Source of the DNA: Aquisalimonas sp007126095
GTDB lineage: Bacteria > Pseudomonadota > Gammaproteobacteria > Nitrococcales > Aquisalimonadaceae
Direction of reading: 5' to 3'
Length of the DNA: 64,000 bases
Assembly: GCF_048323695.1 (NCBI RefSeq)
Contig: NZ_JBLWFT010000008.1
Span: 99,864-163,863, forward strand
The notes beneath the pieces are model-generated. The model was not told the DNA's origin and did not search any database. It worked only from the letters and a program-made list of their open reading frames with translations. Below are positions 9,499 to 17,873 of this stretch, piece after piece (position 1 is the first letter of the stretch; the number at the start of each line of letters is the position of its first letter). The position numbers and the translations under genes are program-made.

Positions 9499-9858
9499 TT
9501 ACTTGCGAACCGCCCGACGCGGACCCTTGCGGGTGCGTGCGTTGGTCTGCGTCTGCTGACCCCGGACCGGCATGCCGCGGCGATGCCGCAGGCCCCGGTA
9601 GCAACCCAGATCCATGAGGCGCTTGATGTCCATTGCGATCTTCCGACGCAGGTCACCTTCCACCAGGTGGTTGTTGCCGATGGCGTTACGAATCGCCTCG
9701 ACCTCGTGCTCGGCCAGATCCCGGATCTTCCGATCCCGGGCCACACCGGCCTCGTCGCAAATCTCCGCAGCCGCAGACCGTCCGACACCGTAGATATACG
9801 TCAGCGCAATCACGGCATGCTTGTTGTCCGGGACATTGACGCCAGCAATACGCGCCAT
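9499..9858 (-). CDS. rpsM: 30S ribosomal protein S13
   Basis: 30S head protein contacting the P-site tRNA and the 50S subunit. Starts MARIAGVNVPDNKHAVIAL at the ATG at 9858, behind AGGAGTG; an upstream in-frame start would add MLL and lacks good spacing. Helix-turn-helix core and basic tail GLRHRRGMPVRGQQT are present. 119 residues. The 75-base gap to rpmJ contains a small hairpin (TGCGGA/TCCGCA) in the place where an S4-responsive leader would lie; whether it works as one is not shown. Confidence 0.97.
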   Translation of the reverse strand: MARIAGVNVPDNKHAVIALTYIYGVGRSAAAEICDEAGVARDRKIRDLAEHEVEAIRNAIGNNHLVEGDLRRKIAMDIKRLMDLGCYRGLRHRRGMPVRGQQTQTNARTRKGPRRAVRK

Positions 9859-9933
9859 GAGCAACACTCCTGGTTTGTGCGGAAAATCCGCAATGTTAGC
9901 TAAATCTGTAACCTGTCTTCAAGCGCCGGCCTC

Positions 9934-10047
9934 TCAGCCCTGGCGCTGCTTGTGCCGGGGCTCCGTGCAGATCACCCGAACGGCACCGCCGCGACGGATA
10001 ATCTTGCAGTTCCGGCAAATCTTCTTCACCGAAGCACGTACCTTCAT
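9934..10047 (-). CDS. rpmJ: 50S ribosomal protein L36
   Basis: Smallest large-subunit protein, 37 residues, translated here by hand from the gap between secY and rpsM. It reads MKVRASVKKICRNCKIIRR, then GGAVRVICTEPRHKQRQG and a TGA stop. Cys11, Cys14, Cys27 and His32 form the zinc ribbon, so this is the zinc-binding (C+) paralogue rather than the zinc-free ykgO type. It lies at the conserved end of the spc operon. Confidence 0.96.
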   Translation of the reverse strand: MKVRASVKKICRNCKIIRRGGAVRVICTEPRHKQRQG

Positions 10048-10147
10048 GATCTTTCTCCAAAACTGTCTGCGCCTGACGCGAAGGGCGCGTAATATACCAG
10101 ATTCTTCAGGCGAATGCGCCCCCAGATCGCGATTTCGGCGCGCCCGA

Positions 10148-11479
10148 TCAGCGCGGCACGCCGGACCGGCCGAACGACTTCAGGTTGGACTTCTTCATCA
10201 GCGGCTCGTACTGATGGGAGACCAGGTGCGACTGCAGCTGTGCCATGAAGTCCATCACCACAATGACGATGATCAACAGGGACGTCCCGCCGAAGTAGAA
10301 CGGCACGTTCCAGTACAGGATCAGGAACTCCGGCAGCAGACACACGGCCGTGATGTAGACCGCGCCGGCCGCGGTTAGCCGGGTCATCACGCCATCGATG
10401 TACTTGGCGGTCTGCTGCCCGGGGCGGATCCCTGGGATGAACGCACCGGACTTCTTCAGGTTGTCCGCCGTATCGCGCGAGTTGAACACCAGCGCGGTAT
10501 AGAAGAAGCAGAAGAAAACGATCGCCGTTGCATAAAACAGCACATACAACGGCTCGCCCGGGCGGAGCGTCTGCGCGAGCTGCGCGACGAAGCCGGTCCC
10601 TTCCGGATCACTGAACCAGGTGCCAAGCGTCGCCGGGAACAGGATGATGCTCGACGCGAAGATCGGCGGAATCACCCCGGCCATGTTGAGCTTCAGCGGC
10701 AGATGCGTGCTCTGCCCCTGGACCATCTTGCGGCCCTGCTGCCGCTTGGCGTAGTTCACCGTGATGCGCCGCTGCCCGCGTTCAACAAAGACCACGAAGG
10801 CGGTAATCAGCAGCACACCGATGAACAGCACCACCACCAGGGGCATGCTCATCTCCCCGGTGCGCGCCAGCTCGAGCGTCCCGCCGATGGCGCTGGGCAG
10901 ACCGGCAACAATCCCCGCAAAGATGATGATCGAGATGCCGTTGCCGATGCCCCGCTCGGTGATCTGCTCGCCGAGCCACATGAGGAACATCGTGCCGGTC
11001 GCCAGGGTCACGGTGGCCGTGAACGCGAAGGCCGGGTCAAAACCGGCGCCTGCACCGGCATGCGTGACGCCCTGGTTCTGCAGCGCCACCGACACCCCGA
11101 TACCCTGCACGATGGCCAGCCCGAGGGCACCGTAGCGAGTGTACTGCGTGATCTTGCGCCGCCCGGCCTCGCCCTCCTTCTTGAGCTGCTCGAGGTAAGG
11201 CACCACCGCCGACAGCAACTGCATGATAATCGCTGACGAAATGTACGGCATGATACCGATGGCGAAGATGGACAGACGCTCCAGCGCGCCCCCGGAGAAC
11301 ATGTTGAACATGTCCAGGATCGTGCCGGCCTGCTGGTCGAACATCTGCTGCATCGCATCCTGGTCGATACCAGGGATGGTCAGATGCGTACCAGCACGAA
11401 ACACCACCAGCGCCATGAGTACGAACATCAGGCGCTGGCGGACTTCGGTCAGTTTGGCGATTCCACCGAGTGAGGACAT
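10148..11479 (-). CDS. secY: Protein translocase channel subunit SecY
   Basis: Forms the inner-membrane SecYEG channel for export and membrane insertion. 443 residues with about ten hydrophobic segments. Seen: the N-terminal LTEVRQRLMFVLMAL, the plug/TM2 region with PYISSAIIMQLLSAVVP, and the cytoplasmic loops QGRKMVQGQSTHLPLKLN and KKSGAFIPGIRPG that contact SecA and the ribosome. It is in its usual spc-operon place between rplO and rpmJ. Its partner secE is 25 kb upstream in the same block. Confidence 0.98.
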   Translation of the reverse strand: MSSLGGIAKLTEVRQRLMFVLMALVVFRAGTHLTIPGIDQDAMQQMFDQQAGTILDMFNMFSGGALERLSIFAIGIMPYISSAIIMQLLSAVVPYLEQLKKEGEAGRRKITQYTRYGALGLAIVQGIGVSVALQNQGVTHAGAGAGFDPAFAFTATVTLATGTMFLMWLGEQITERGIGNGISIIIFAGIVAGLPSAIGGTLELARTGEMSMPLVVVLFIGVLLITAFVVFVERGQRRITVNYAKRQQGRKMVQGQSTHLPLKLNMAGVIPPIFASSIILFPATLGTWFSDPEGTGFVAQLAQTLRPGEPLYVLFYATAIVFFCFFYTALVFNSRDTADNLKKSGAFIPGIRPGQQTAKYIDGVMTRLTAAGAVYITAVCLLPEFLILYWNVPFYFGGTSLLIIVIVVMDFMAQLQSHLVSHQYEPLMKKSNLKSFGRSGVPR

Positions 11480-11513
11480 TTGGGCTCAGCCTGCCGAAAA
11501 GCGGAAGTGCGGA

Positions 11514-11948
11514 TTAGGCGTCGACAGTACCGCCCGCTTTCTCGATAGCGGCTCTGGCGCCCTTGGAAACGCGGACGCCCTTCACGGTCACGGCCTGCTC
11601 CACCGAGCCGGACTCGATGATCTTCGCGGCGCGAGCGCGGGTCGGGATCACGTCGGCCTTCTTCAGCGAATCCAGGTCGACGTTGCCTCCTTCCACGTAC
11701 TTGAGCTCCGACAAGCGGACCTCGGCGGTCACCATCGACTTGCGCGAACGGAACCCGCTCTTGGGTACACGCCGCTGCAGGGGCATCTGACCGCCCTCGA
11801 AGCCGACCTTGGTATAACCGCCCGTGCGGGAATGCTGACCCTTGTGACCACGTCCGGCGGTCTTGCCACCGCCGGCAGAGATCCCGCGGCCGACCCGGTC
11901 GCGTTCCTTACGGCTGCCGACAGCCGGTTTCAATGTATTCAGGCGCAT
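11514..11948 (-). CDS. rplO: 50S ribosomal protein L15
   Basis: Late-assembling 50S protein. 144 residues; starts MRLNTLKPAVGSRKERDRVG, followed by the glycine/arginine-rich AGGGKTAGRGHKGQHSR extension that threads into rRNA, and the C-terminal VKGVRVSKGARAAIEKAGG. Directly follows rpmD with three intervening bases. Confidence 0.97.
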   Translation of the reverse strand: MRLNTLKPAVGSRKERDRVGRGISAGGGKTAGRGHKGQHSRTGGYTKVGFEGGQMPLQRRVPKSGFRSRKSMVTAEVRLSELKYVEGGNVDLDSLKKADVIPTRARAAKIIESGSVEQAVTVKGVRVSKGARAAIEKAGGTVDA

Positions 11949-11951
11949 GGT

Positions 11952-12140
11952 TCAGGCCTCCTCGACATTCAGCAGATACGAGACCTTGTTGATCATGCCG
12001 CGGTTCTCCGGGGTATCCTCCACCGTCACCGTATGGTGCATGCGGCGCAGACCCAGACCCGACACGCAGGCCCTGTGCTTTTCCGTGCGGCCGTTCAGAC
12101 TACGGCGCAGAGTGACGTTGAGCTGCTTCTTCTTGGCCAT
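11952..12140 (-). CDS. rpmD: 50S ribosomal protein L30
   Basis: 62-residue 50S protein binding 23S and 5S rRNA elements. Contains LRRSLNGRTEKHRACVSGLG and RMHHTVTVEDTPENRGMI, the short bacterial L30 form. Two bases separate it from rpsE and three from rplO, so translation is probably coupled. Confidence 0.96.
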   Translation of the reverse strand: MAKKKQLNVTLRRSLNGRTEKHRACVSGLGLRRMHHTVTVEDTPENRGMINKVSYLLNVEEA

Positions 12141-12142
12141 GA

Positions 12143-12643
12143 TTAACCCTGGATCTCTTCGACCGTCTTGCCGCGCTTGGCCGCGACGTCCTCCGGCGAA
12201 TGCAGCGCCGAAAGGCCGTTGATCGTGGCGCGCACGACGTTGATGGGGTTCCGGGAACCGAGGCTCTTCGCCAGGACGTCGTGCACGCCCATGACTTCGA
12301 ACACGGGGCGCATCGCGCCGCCGGCGATGATTCCGGTACCCTCGGAGGCCGGCTGCATGAACACCTTGCTGGCGCCGTGCCAGGCTGTCACGGGGTACTG
12401 CAGCGTGCCGCCGTTCAGGCGCACGGTGACCATGTTGGCACGCGCCTTCTCCATCGCCTTCTGGATCGCAGCGGGAACTTCCCGCGCCTTGCCGTATCCG
12501 AAGCCGACCCGGCCTTCGCCGTCACCGACCACTGTCAGCGCCGTGAACCCGAACTGGCGGCCACCCTTGACGACCTTGGCCACACGATTGACCGTAATCA
12601 GCTTTTCCTGGAGGCCGTCGGTGTTGCTGTCGTTCATCGCCAT
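12143..12643 (-). CDS. rpsE: 30S ribosomal protein S5
   Basis: 30S protein involved in decoding fidelity and the helicase activity at the mRNA entry. 166 residues. The S5 double-stranded RNA-binding domain is visible as LITVNRVAKVVKGGRQFGFT, and the second domain as GTGIIAGGAMRPVFEVMGVHD. The start at 12643 has GGAGG nine bases upstream; an ATG two codons later is possible. Confidence 0.97.
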   Translation of the reverse strand: MAMNDSNTDGLQEKLITVNRVAKVVKGGRQFGFTALTVVGDGEGRVGFGYGKAREVPAAIQKAMEKARANMVTVRLNGGTLQYPVTAWHGASKVFMQPASEGTGIIAGGAMRPVFEVMGVHDVLAKSLGSRNPINVVRATINGLSALHSPEDVAAKRGKTVEEIQG

Positions 12644-12658
12644 CGTTACATGCCTCCG

Positions 12659-13012
12659 TTAGAACTGCAGTCCGCCTTCGCGGGCGGCATCGGCCAGCGC
12701 CCGAACGCGGCCATGATACTGGAAGCCGGACCGGTCGAACGCCACGCGCTCGACGCCTGCGGCCTTCGCCCGCTCGGCAATCAGCTTGCCGACCGCCTCC
12801 GCAGCGGTGGCTCCTCCGGTGGAGGAGAGCTTGCCGCGCAGATCCTTCTCCAGGGTACTCGCAGACGCGACGGTCTTGCTGCCGTCGGCCTCGATGACCT
12901 GAGCGTACATGTGCCGCGGCGTCCGATGGACACTCAGCCGGTAGGTGCCCAGCTCGCGGATCTTCATCCGGCCCCGACGGGCACGGCGCAGACGTGCTGC
13001 CTTCTTATCCAT
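12659..13012 (-). CDS. rplR: 50S ribosomal protein L18
   Basis: 5S rRNA-binding protein of the central protuberance. 117 residues: MDKKAARLRRARRGRMKIRE, RLSVHRTPRHMYAQVI and the C-terminal FDRSGFQYHGRVRALADAAR match the family end to end. It lies between rplF and rpsE as in all proteobacterial spc operons. Confidence 0.97.
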   Translation of the reverse strand: MDKKAARLRRARRGRMKIRELGTYRLSVHRTPRHMYAQVIEADGSKTVASASTLEKDLRGKLSSTGGATAAEAVGKLIAERAKAAGVERVAFDRSGFQYHGRVRALADAAREGGLQF

Positions 13013-13024
13013 AATCCCTACCTG

Positions 13025-13558
13025 CTACTTCTTCTTGGCTTCTTTCATGACCACACGTTCGCCCACGTACCGAACACCCTTGCCCTTGTACGGCTCCGGG
13101 GGACGGTAGGCGCGAATCTGTGCGGCCACTTCGCCAACGCGTTGTTTATCGATGCCCTTGACCACGATCTCGGTCTGGCTCGGCGTCTCGACGGCAATCC
13201 CGTCCGGCACGGCGTAGTTCACCGGATGGGAAAACCCGAGCGTGAGGTTCAGGTTATTACCCTGAGCCTGGGCACGGTAACCGACACCTCGCAGTTCCAG
13301 CTTGCGCTCGAACCCTTCGGACACCCCGGTGACCATGTTGTTCAGGACCGCGCGAGTGGTGCCCGCCAGCGCGATGCTCGACTGACGTTCCTTGACCGCG
13401 CTGCACCGCAGCTCACCCTCTTCCTCCACGACGTTGACTTCGTCATGGATGTGGAAGTTGAGCTCGCCCTTGCTGCTCTTGACCGTCACGTCCTTGCCAT
13501 CGAACTTCACCTCGACGCCGGACGGAATCTTGATCGGCTGCTTTGCTACTCTGGACAT
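13025..13558 (-). CDS. rplF: 50S ribosomal protein L6
   Basis: Binds 23S rRNA near the factor-binding site. 177 residues from the ATG at 13558 (MSRVAKQPIKIPSGVEV), which is the conserved family start; an upstream extension in the same frame overlaps rpsH and is rejected. The C-terminal signature PPEPYKGKGVRYVGE is present. The usual duplicated alpha/beta fold can be traced. Confidence 0.97.
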   Translation of the reverse strand: MSRVAKQPIKIPSGVEVKFDGKDVTVKSSKGELNFHIHDEVNVVEEEGELRCSAVKERQSSIALAGTTRAVLNNMVTGVSEGFERKLELRGVGYRAQAQGNNLNLTLGFSHPVNYAVPDGIAVETPSQTEIVVKGIDKQRVGEVAAQIRAYRPPEPYKGKGVRYVGERVVMKEAKKK

Positions 13559-13574
13559 GGATCTGATCCTGTCT

Positions 13575-13970
13575 TTAGAAGACCTCGCAGAGGACCTCAC
13601 CGCCAACGCCCGCAGTCCGCGCGGCGCGGTCGGTCATAACCCCGCGTGAGGTGGAAATAATCGCGACCCCCAGCCCTCCGTTGACCTTCGGGAGGGAGGT
13701 CTTGTCCTTGAAAATCCGCAGGCCCGGACGGCTCACCCGCTGGATCCGCTCGATCACGGGCTGGCCCTGGAAGTACTTGAGCCGGATGACGATCACCGGC
13801 TTCTTCTCCTCGCCTTCGATGCGGAAATCCTCGATGTAACCTTCCTCCTTGAGCACGCCGGCGACGGCCTGCTTCAGCTTGGAGGAAGGCACGGAGACCT
13901 CTGCCTTGTTCGCAGTCTGTGCGTTGCGAATGCGGGTCAGGAGATCCGCAATAGGATCTGTCATGCTCAT
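13575..13970 (-). CDS. rpsH: 30S ribosomal protein S8
   Basis: Central-domain 16S rRNA binder and, in E. coli, the translational repressor of the spc operon. 131 residues beginning MSMTDPIADLLTRIRNAQ. The C-terminal GGLGVAIISTSRGVMTDRAA is the S8 signature. A second ATG two codons downstream is an alternative start. Confidence 0.97.
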   Translation of the reverse strand: MSMTDPIADLLTRIRNAQTANKAEVSVPSSKLKQAVAGVLKEEGYIEDFRIEGEEKKPVIVIRLKYFQGQPVIERIQRVSRPGLRIFKDKTSLPKVNGGLGVAIISTSRGVMTDRAARTAGVGGEVLCEVF

Positions 13971-14014
13971 GCTGTACTTACCTGTCTTGTCTGTATCCGG
14001 GCCGTGAAAGACGA

Positions 14015-14320
14015 TTACCAGCTGGACTTGGTCAGCCCTGGAATCATCCCTTTCATCGCTTCTTCCCGCAGCTTGTTCCGCGCGAGGCCAAACTTGCGGT
14101 AGTAGCCGCGCGGCCGGCCGGTGACCTGACAGCGATTCCGCTGCCGTACCGGGCTGGAGTTCCGCGGCAGGTTCTGCAGCTTCTCCTGCGCATCCAGCTT
14201 CTCGTCTTCCGTGCTTTCAGGGTTCTGAATCACGGCCTTGAGCGCCTTGCGCTTCTCGGCGTATTTGCGAACGAGGCGCGCTCGCTTCTCTTCACGCGCC
14301 ACCATCGAAGCCTTTGCCAT
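14015..14320 (-). CDS. rpsN: 30S ribosomal protein S14, zinc-free form
   Basis: 30S head protein. 101 residues, starting MAKASMVAREEKRARLV. The core reads RCQVTGRPRGYYRKFGLARN, with a single cysteine rather than the paired CxxC of the zinc-binding form, so this is the long zinc-independent type. It follows rplE by 11 bases. Confidence 0.97.
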   Translation of the reverse strand: MAKASMVAREEKRARLVRKYAEKRKALKAVIQNPESTEDEKLDAQEKLQNLPRNSSPVRQRNRCQVTGRPRGYYRKFGLARNKLREEAMKGMIPGLTKSSW

Positions 14321-14331
14321 ATCGTCCTCGT

Positions 14332-14871
14332 CTATTTCCGGAACGGAAAGCCGAACGCTTCCAGCAGCGCCTGGCCTTGCTCGTCTGTCTTCGCGGTGGT
14401 CGTGATCGTGATGTCCATCCCGCGGATCTTGTCGACCTTGTCGAACTCAAGCTCCGGGAAGATGATCTGCTCACGAACACCCAGGTTGTAGTTACCCCGT
14501 CCGTCGAAGGACTTCGGGGAGAACCCGCGGAAGTCGCGAATCCTTGGCGCCGCCACGTTGATGAAGCGGTCCAGGAATTCCCACATGACGTCCCGACGCA
14601 GCGTCACCTTGCAGCCGATGGGCCAGCCGTCGCGAATCTTGAAGCCGGCAATCGACTTCCGCGTATACGTGATCGTGGGCTTCTGCCCCGTCAGGGCGGC
14701 CATGTCGGACATGGCATTATCAACGATCTTCTTGTCTTTGACCGCCTCCCCGAGACCCATGTTCACGGTCACCTTGGTGATCCGCGGCACTTCCATGACA
14801 TTACGGAAGTTAAACTGCTCACGCAGTTGCCCGATCACCTCGTTTCTGTATTGCTGCTGCAACCTGACCAT
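14332..14871 (-). CDS. rplE: 50S ribosomal protein L5
   Basis: 5S rRNA-binding protein contacting the P-site tRNA. I start at the ATG at 14871 (MVRLQQQYRNEVI), giving 179 residues, the same length as E. coli L5; a GTG two codons upstream is an alternative. Family blocks VPRITKVTVNMGLGEA and FSPKSFDGRGNYNLGVREQ are intact. Confidence 0.97.
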   Translation of the reverse strand: MVRLQQQYRNEVIGQLREQFNFRNVMEVPRITKVTVNMGLGEAVKDKKIVDNAMSDMAALTGQKPTITYTRKSIAGFKIRDGWPIGCKVTLRRDVMWEFLDRFINVAAPRIRDFRGFSPKSFDGRGNYNLGVREQIIFPELEFDKVDKIRGMDITITTTAKTDEQGQALLEAFGFPFRK

Positions 14872-14879
14872 GACCACAC

Positions 14880-15200
14880 CTACGCGTCGACGGGTTCGTT
14901 GTTCGACTTGAAGTAACGAGCCTTGCGGCCGTCCTCCATCACCTTGATGCCAACACGGTCACCCTTTCCAGCCTTGTGGTTGTAGAGCTGCACATTCGAC
15001 AGATCCACCGGCGCTTCCTTCTCCTGGATGCCGCCAGACTCACCACGCTGCGGGTTCGCCTTGATATGGCGCTTGACCATGTTGACGTTCTCGACCACCA
15101 CCTGGTTGTCGTCGCGCAACACGCGCACGACGGTTCCGCGGCGGCCTTTGTCCTTTCCGGCGACAACAATGACGTCGTCACCCTTCTTGATCTTCTGCAT
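14880..15200 (-). CDS. rplX: 50S ribosomal protein L24
   Basis: Assembly initiator protein at the exit tunnel. 106 residues from MQKIKKGDDVIVVAGKDKG (the KOW motif); the ATG at 15200 is chosen because the family starts there, while an upstream in-frame extension overlaps rplN. It then carries VVVENVNMVKRHIKANPQRG. Confidence 0.96.
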   Translation of the reverse strand: MQKIKKGDDVIVVAGKDKGRRGTVVRVLRDDNQVVVENVNMVKRHIKANPQRGESGGIQEKEAPVDLSNVQLYNHKAGKGDRVGIKVMEDGRKARYFKSNNEPVDA

Positions 15201-15216
15201 GAGATCCTCTCTCCGC

Positions 15217-15585
15217 TTACAGCACTTCAGGTGCCAGCGAAATAATCCGCATGAACTGCGTCGTCCGCAGCTCACGGGTCACGGGACCGAAGACGCGCGT
15301 ACCGACAGGGGCCAGCTGGTTGTTCAGCAGCACCGCGGCATTGCCGTCGAAACGGATCACCGAACCGTCTGGCCGGCGGACGCCCTTGCGGGTGCGAACA
15401 ACAACGGCGTTGTACACCTCGCCCTTCTTGACGCGGCCACGCGGGATGGCCTCCTTGACGCTCACCTTGATGATGTCGCCAATGGCGGCATACCGGCGCC
15501 GGGAGCCGCCAAGGACCTTGATACACTGGACTTCGCGGGCGCCACTGTTGTCCGCCGCATCCAGCAGGGTCTGCATCTGAATCAT
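15217..15585 (-). CDS. rplN: 50S ribosomal protein L14
   Basis: Intersubunit-bridge protein, 122 residues, the invariant family length. Begins MIQMQTLLDAADNSGAREV and carries GVRRPDGSVIRFDGNAAVLL and GTRVFGPVTRELR. 66 bases follow rpsQ, the largest gap within the spc operon and the point where the S10 and spc operons are separated in E. coli. Confidence 0.98.
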   Translation of the reverse strand: MIQMQTLLDAADNSGAREVQCIKVLGGSRRRYAAIGDIIKVSVKEAIPRGRVKKGEVYNAVVVRTRKGVRRPDGSVIRFDGNAAVLLNNQLAPVGTRVFGPVTRELRTTQFMRIISLAPEVL

Positions 15586-15651
15586 CGTGTTCTACCCGCT
15601 TCAGTTGTTCCTCAGGGCCACCGGCTGACTGCATCCGGTCGCCGTAACCTG

Positions 15652-15915
15652 TTACCGGCGCGCGCGCTCGACCACTTCGACGAGTTTCCAGGACTTGGTC
15701 TTGGAGATCGGACGGCATTCTTCCACCGACACCCAGTCCCCTTCCTGACACTCGTTGTTCTCGTCGTGCGCGTGGAGCTTGGTCGAACGACGGATGAACT
15801 TACCGTACAGCGGATGTTTCACCATGCGCTCGAAGTAGACCGTAATCGTCCGGTCCATCTTTGCACTCACAACACGGCCGACCTGCGTCCGCCTGGTTTT
15901 CGTCTGCTCACTCAT
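15652..15915 (-). CDS. rpsQ: 30S ribosomal protein S17
   Basis: Primary 16S rRNA binder with an OB fold, 87 residues. RTQVGRVVSAKMDRTITVY and KHPLYGKFIRRSTKLHAHDE are clear family blocks. Its ATG overlaps the rpmC stop (ATGA), indicating translational coupling. Confidence 0.97.
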   Translation of the reverse strand: MSEQTKTRRTQVGRVVSAKMDRTITVYFERMVKHPLYGKFIRRSTKLHAHDENNECQEGDWVSVEECRPISKTKSWKLVEVVERARR

Positions 15916-16115
15916 GACTGCTCACCCGCCTTGCGCTTTTCGTTCAGCACGGTCTTGATCCGCGCAACGTCACGGCGCGCGGCTTTGGCAAGATCAGGCC
16001 GACCCAGCTGTCCGGTCGCTGCCTGCATGCGCAGATTGAACTGCTCCTTGCGCTTCTCAAGCAGCTCCTTCTCGAGCTCGCCGATACCTTTATTCCGAAG
16101 TTCGCTTGCTTTCAT
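15912..16115 (-). CDS. rpmC: 50S ribosomal protein L29
   Basis: Exit-tunnel protein that helps bind SRP and trigger factor. 67 residues from the ATG at 16115 (MKASELRNKGIGELEKELLE), two helices ending in IKTVLNEKRK. The ATG overlaps the TGA of rplP (TGATG) and its own stop overlaps rpsQ. Confidence 0.96.
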   Translation of the reverse strand: MKASELRNKGIGELEKELLEKRKEQFNLRMQAATGQLGRPDLAKAARRDVARIKTVLNEKRKAGEQS

Positions 16116-16528
16116 CACAGCACCGTCCGGGAAACAAACCGGGTCTTCACCGGAAGCTTCGCCGCTGCCAGGCGAAACGCCTCGCGGGCCACTTCTTCCG
16201 AAACCCCTTCAATCTCATAAAGCACGCGACCGGGCTGGATACGCGCGGCCCAATGGTCCACGTTGCCCTTGCCCTTGCCCTGGCGCACTTCCAGCGGCTT
16301 CGAGGTCACCGGGTAGTCGGGAAAGACCCGAATCCAGATCTTGCCGCCACGACGTACGTAGCGGTTGATCGCCCGGCGGGCCGCCTCGATCTGACGCGCC
16401 GTCACAGGGCCGCGGGTCGTGGCCTTCATGCCGAACTCACCGAAGCTAACCTTGTCGCCCCGGTTCGCCAGCCCGTAATTCCGGCCCTTCTGCTGCTTGC
16501 GAAATTTCGTCCGCTTGGGTTGCAACAT
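16115..16528 (-). CDS. rplP: 50S ribosomal protein L16
   Basis: Organises the A-site tRNA region of the 50S subunit. 137 residues: MLQPKRTKFRKQQKGRN, then VSFGEFGMKATTRGPVTARQ and KGKGNVDHWAARIQPGRVLYE. 13 bases after rpsC, with the stop overlapping rpmC. Confidence 0.98.
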   Translation of the reverse strand: MLQPKRTKFRKQQKGRNYGLANRGDKVSFGEFGMKATTRGPVTARQIEAARRAINRYVRRGGKIWIRVFPDYPVTSKPLEVRQGKGKGNVDHWAARIQPGRVLYEIEGVSEEVAREAFRLAAAKLPVKTRFVSRTVL

Positions 16529-16541
16529 GGCTAGTTAATCC

Positions 16542-17225
16542 TTACTTGGTCGCCCCGGCGCGATCCACCTTGCCTTCCCCTTTCTGGAAGAACTCCGGCT
16601 CCAGGATCTCGCCCTTGAACACCCACACCTTCACACCGATCACACCATACGTGGTGTGCGCCTCGGCGAAGCCGTAGTCGATATTCGCCCGCAGGGTATG
16701 CAGCGGCACACGGCCTTCGCGATACCACTCGGTGCGTGCAATCTCGGCACCGTTCAGCCGGCCGGCCACATTGATCTTGATGCCCTGGGCACCAAGCCGC
16801 ATGGCGTTGCCGACGGCGCGCTTCGTCGCCCGACGGAACATGATCCGCCGCTCGAGTTGCTGGGCCACGTTTTCCGCCACCAGCTGGGCGTCGAGCTCGG
16901 GCTTGCGAACTTCCTCGATGTTGATGTGCACGGGCACACCCATCAGCTTGCTCACTTCCCGACGCAGGACTTCGATGTCCTCGCCCTTCTTGCCGATCAC
17001 CATCCCAGGCCGCGCGGTGTAGATCGTAACCAGCGCGTTCTTCGGCGGCCGCTCGATCCGGATCGTGCTCACGGATGCATGCGAGAGCTTCTTCTTGATG
17101 AACTCGCGGACCTTGAGATCCGTGTTCAGGTAGTCACCGAAATCGGTGCTCTTGGCGTACCACATGGAACGCCAGTCTTCAGTGACGCCCAGACGAAATC
17201 CGGTCGGGTGGACTTTATGACCCAT
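16542..17225 (-). CDS. rpsC: 30S ribosomal protein S3
   Basis: 30S head protein at the mRNA entry channel with helicase function. 227 residues: MGHKVHPTGFRLGVTEDWRS, the KH domain with PGMVIGKKGEDIEVLRREV, and the C-terminal GVKVWVFKGEILEPE. The order rplV-rpsC-rplP is standard. Confidence 0.98.
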   Translation of the reverse strand: MGHKVHPTGFRLGVTEDWRSMWYAKSTDFGDYLNTDLKVREFIKKKLSHASVSTIRIERPPKNALVTIYTARPGMVIGKKGEDIEVLRREVSKLMGVPVHINIEEVRKPELDAQLVAENVAQQLERRIMFRRATKRAVGNAMRLGAQGIKINVAGRLNGAEIARTEWYREGRVPLHTLRANIDYGFAEAHTTYGVIGVKVWVFKGEILEPEFFQKGEGKVDRAGATK

Positions 17226-17237
17226 GACTGCTCCCGT

Positions 17238-17570
17238 TTACTCCTCAGCCACCTTGACGGTGATGTGGCTGGTGCGCTTGAGGATCCGGTTCGCGCGGCC
17301 CTTGGCGCGCGCCTGGATCCGCTTGTACATCGGCCCTTCGTCAACCATGATCGACGACACACGAAGCTCGTCGATATCAGCGCCGTCATTGTGCTCGGCA
17401 TTGGCAATGGCCGACAGCAGCACCTTGCGGACGATCCCCGAAGCCTTCTTGGGGCTGAACTCAAGCGTCTGCAGGGCGGAGCCCACGGACTGACCCCGGA
17501 TCTGATCGGCGACCAGCCGCACTTTCTGCGGCGAGATCAGGGCATACCTGTGTTTCGCTGCGACTTCCAT
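17238..17570 (-). CDS. rplV: 50S ribosomal protein L22
   Basis: Exit-tunnel protein whose beta hairpin lines the tunnel constriction. 110 residues; the region EGPMYKRIQARAKGRANRI forms the hairpin tip and the N-terminus is KHRYALISPQKVRLVADQ. No tip deletion of the kind linked to macrolide resistance is evident. Confidence 0.97.
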   Translation of the reverse strand: MEVAAKHRYALISPQKVRLVADQIRGQSVGSALQTLEFSPKKASGIVRKVLLSAIANAEHNDGADIDELRVSSIMVDEGPMYKRIQARAKGRANRILKRTSHITVKVAEE

Positions 17571-17579
17571 GAGTCACCC

Positions 17580-17855
17580 CTACCGTTTGGACTTCTTGTC
17601 AGCCATGTGGCCGCGATACGTCCGCGTCACCGCGAACTCGCCAAGCTTGTGGCCGACCATCTCTTCGTTGATGAGCACCGGCACATGCTGCCGGCCGTTG
17701 TGCACGGCGATGGTGAGCCCGACCATGTCGGGGACGACCATTGAGCGCCGCGACCAGGTCTTGATCGGCCGCTTGGAGTTCGCGTCAGCCGCATCAAGAA
17801 CTTTCTTGAGCAGGTGGCTATCGACGAACGGACCCTTTTTCATTGAACGTGGCAC
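17580..17855 (-). CDS. rpsS: 30S ribosomal protein S19
   Basis: 30S head protein forming a complex with S13. 91 residues: MPRSMKKGPFVDSHLLKKV, WSRRSMVVPDMVGLTIAVHN and the C-terminal KLGEFAVTRTYRGHMADKK. Nine bases follow to rplV. Confidence 0.98.
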   Translation of the reverse strand: MPRSMKKGPFVDSHLLKKVLDAADANSKRPIKTWSRRSMVVPDMVGLTIAVHNGRQHVPVLINEEMVGHKLGEFAVTRTYRGHMADKKSKR

Positions 17856-17873
17856 GAGTACGACCTCTACCTG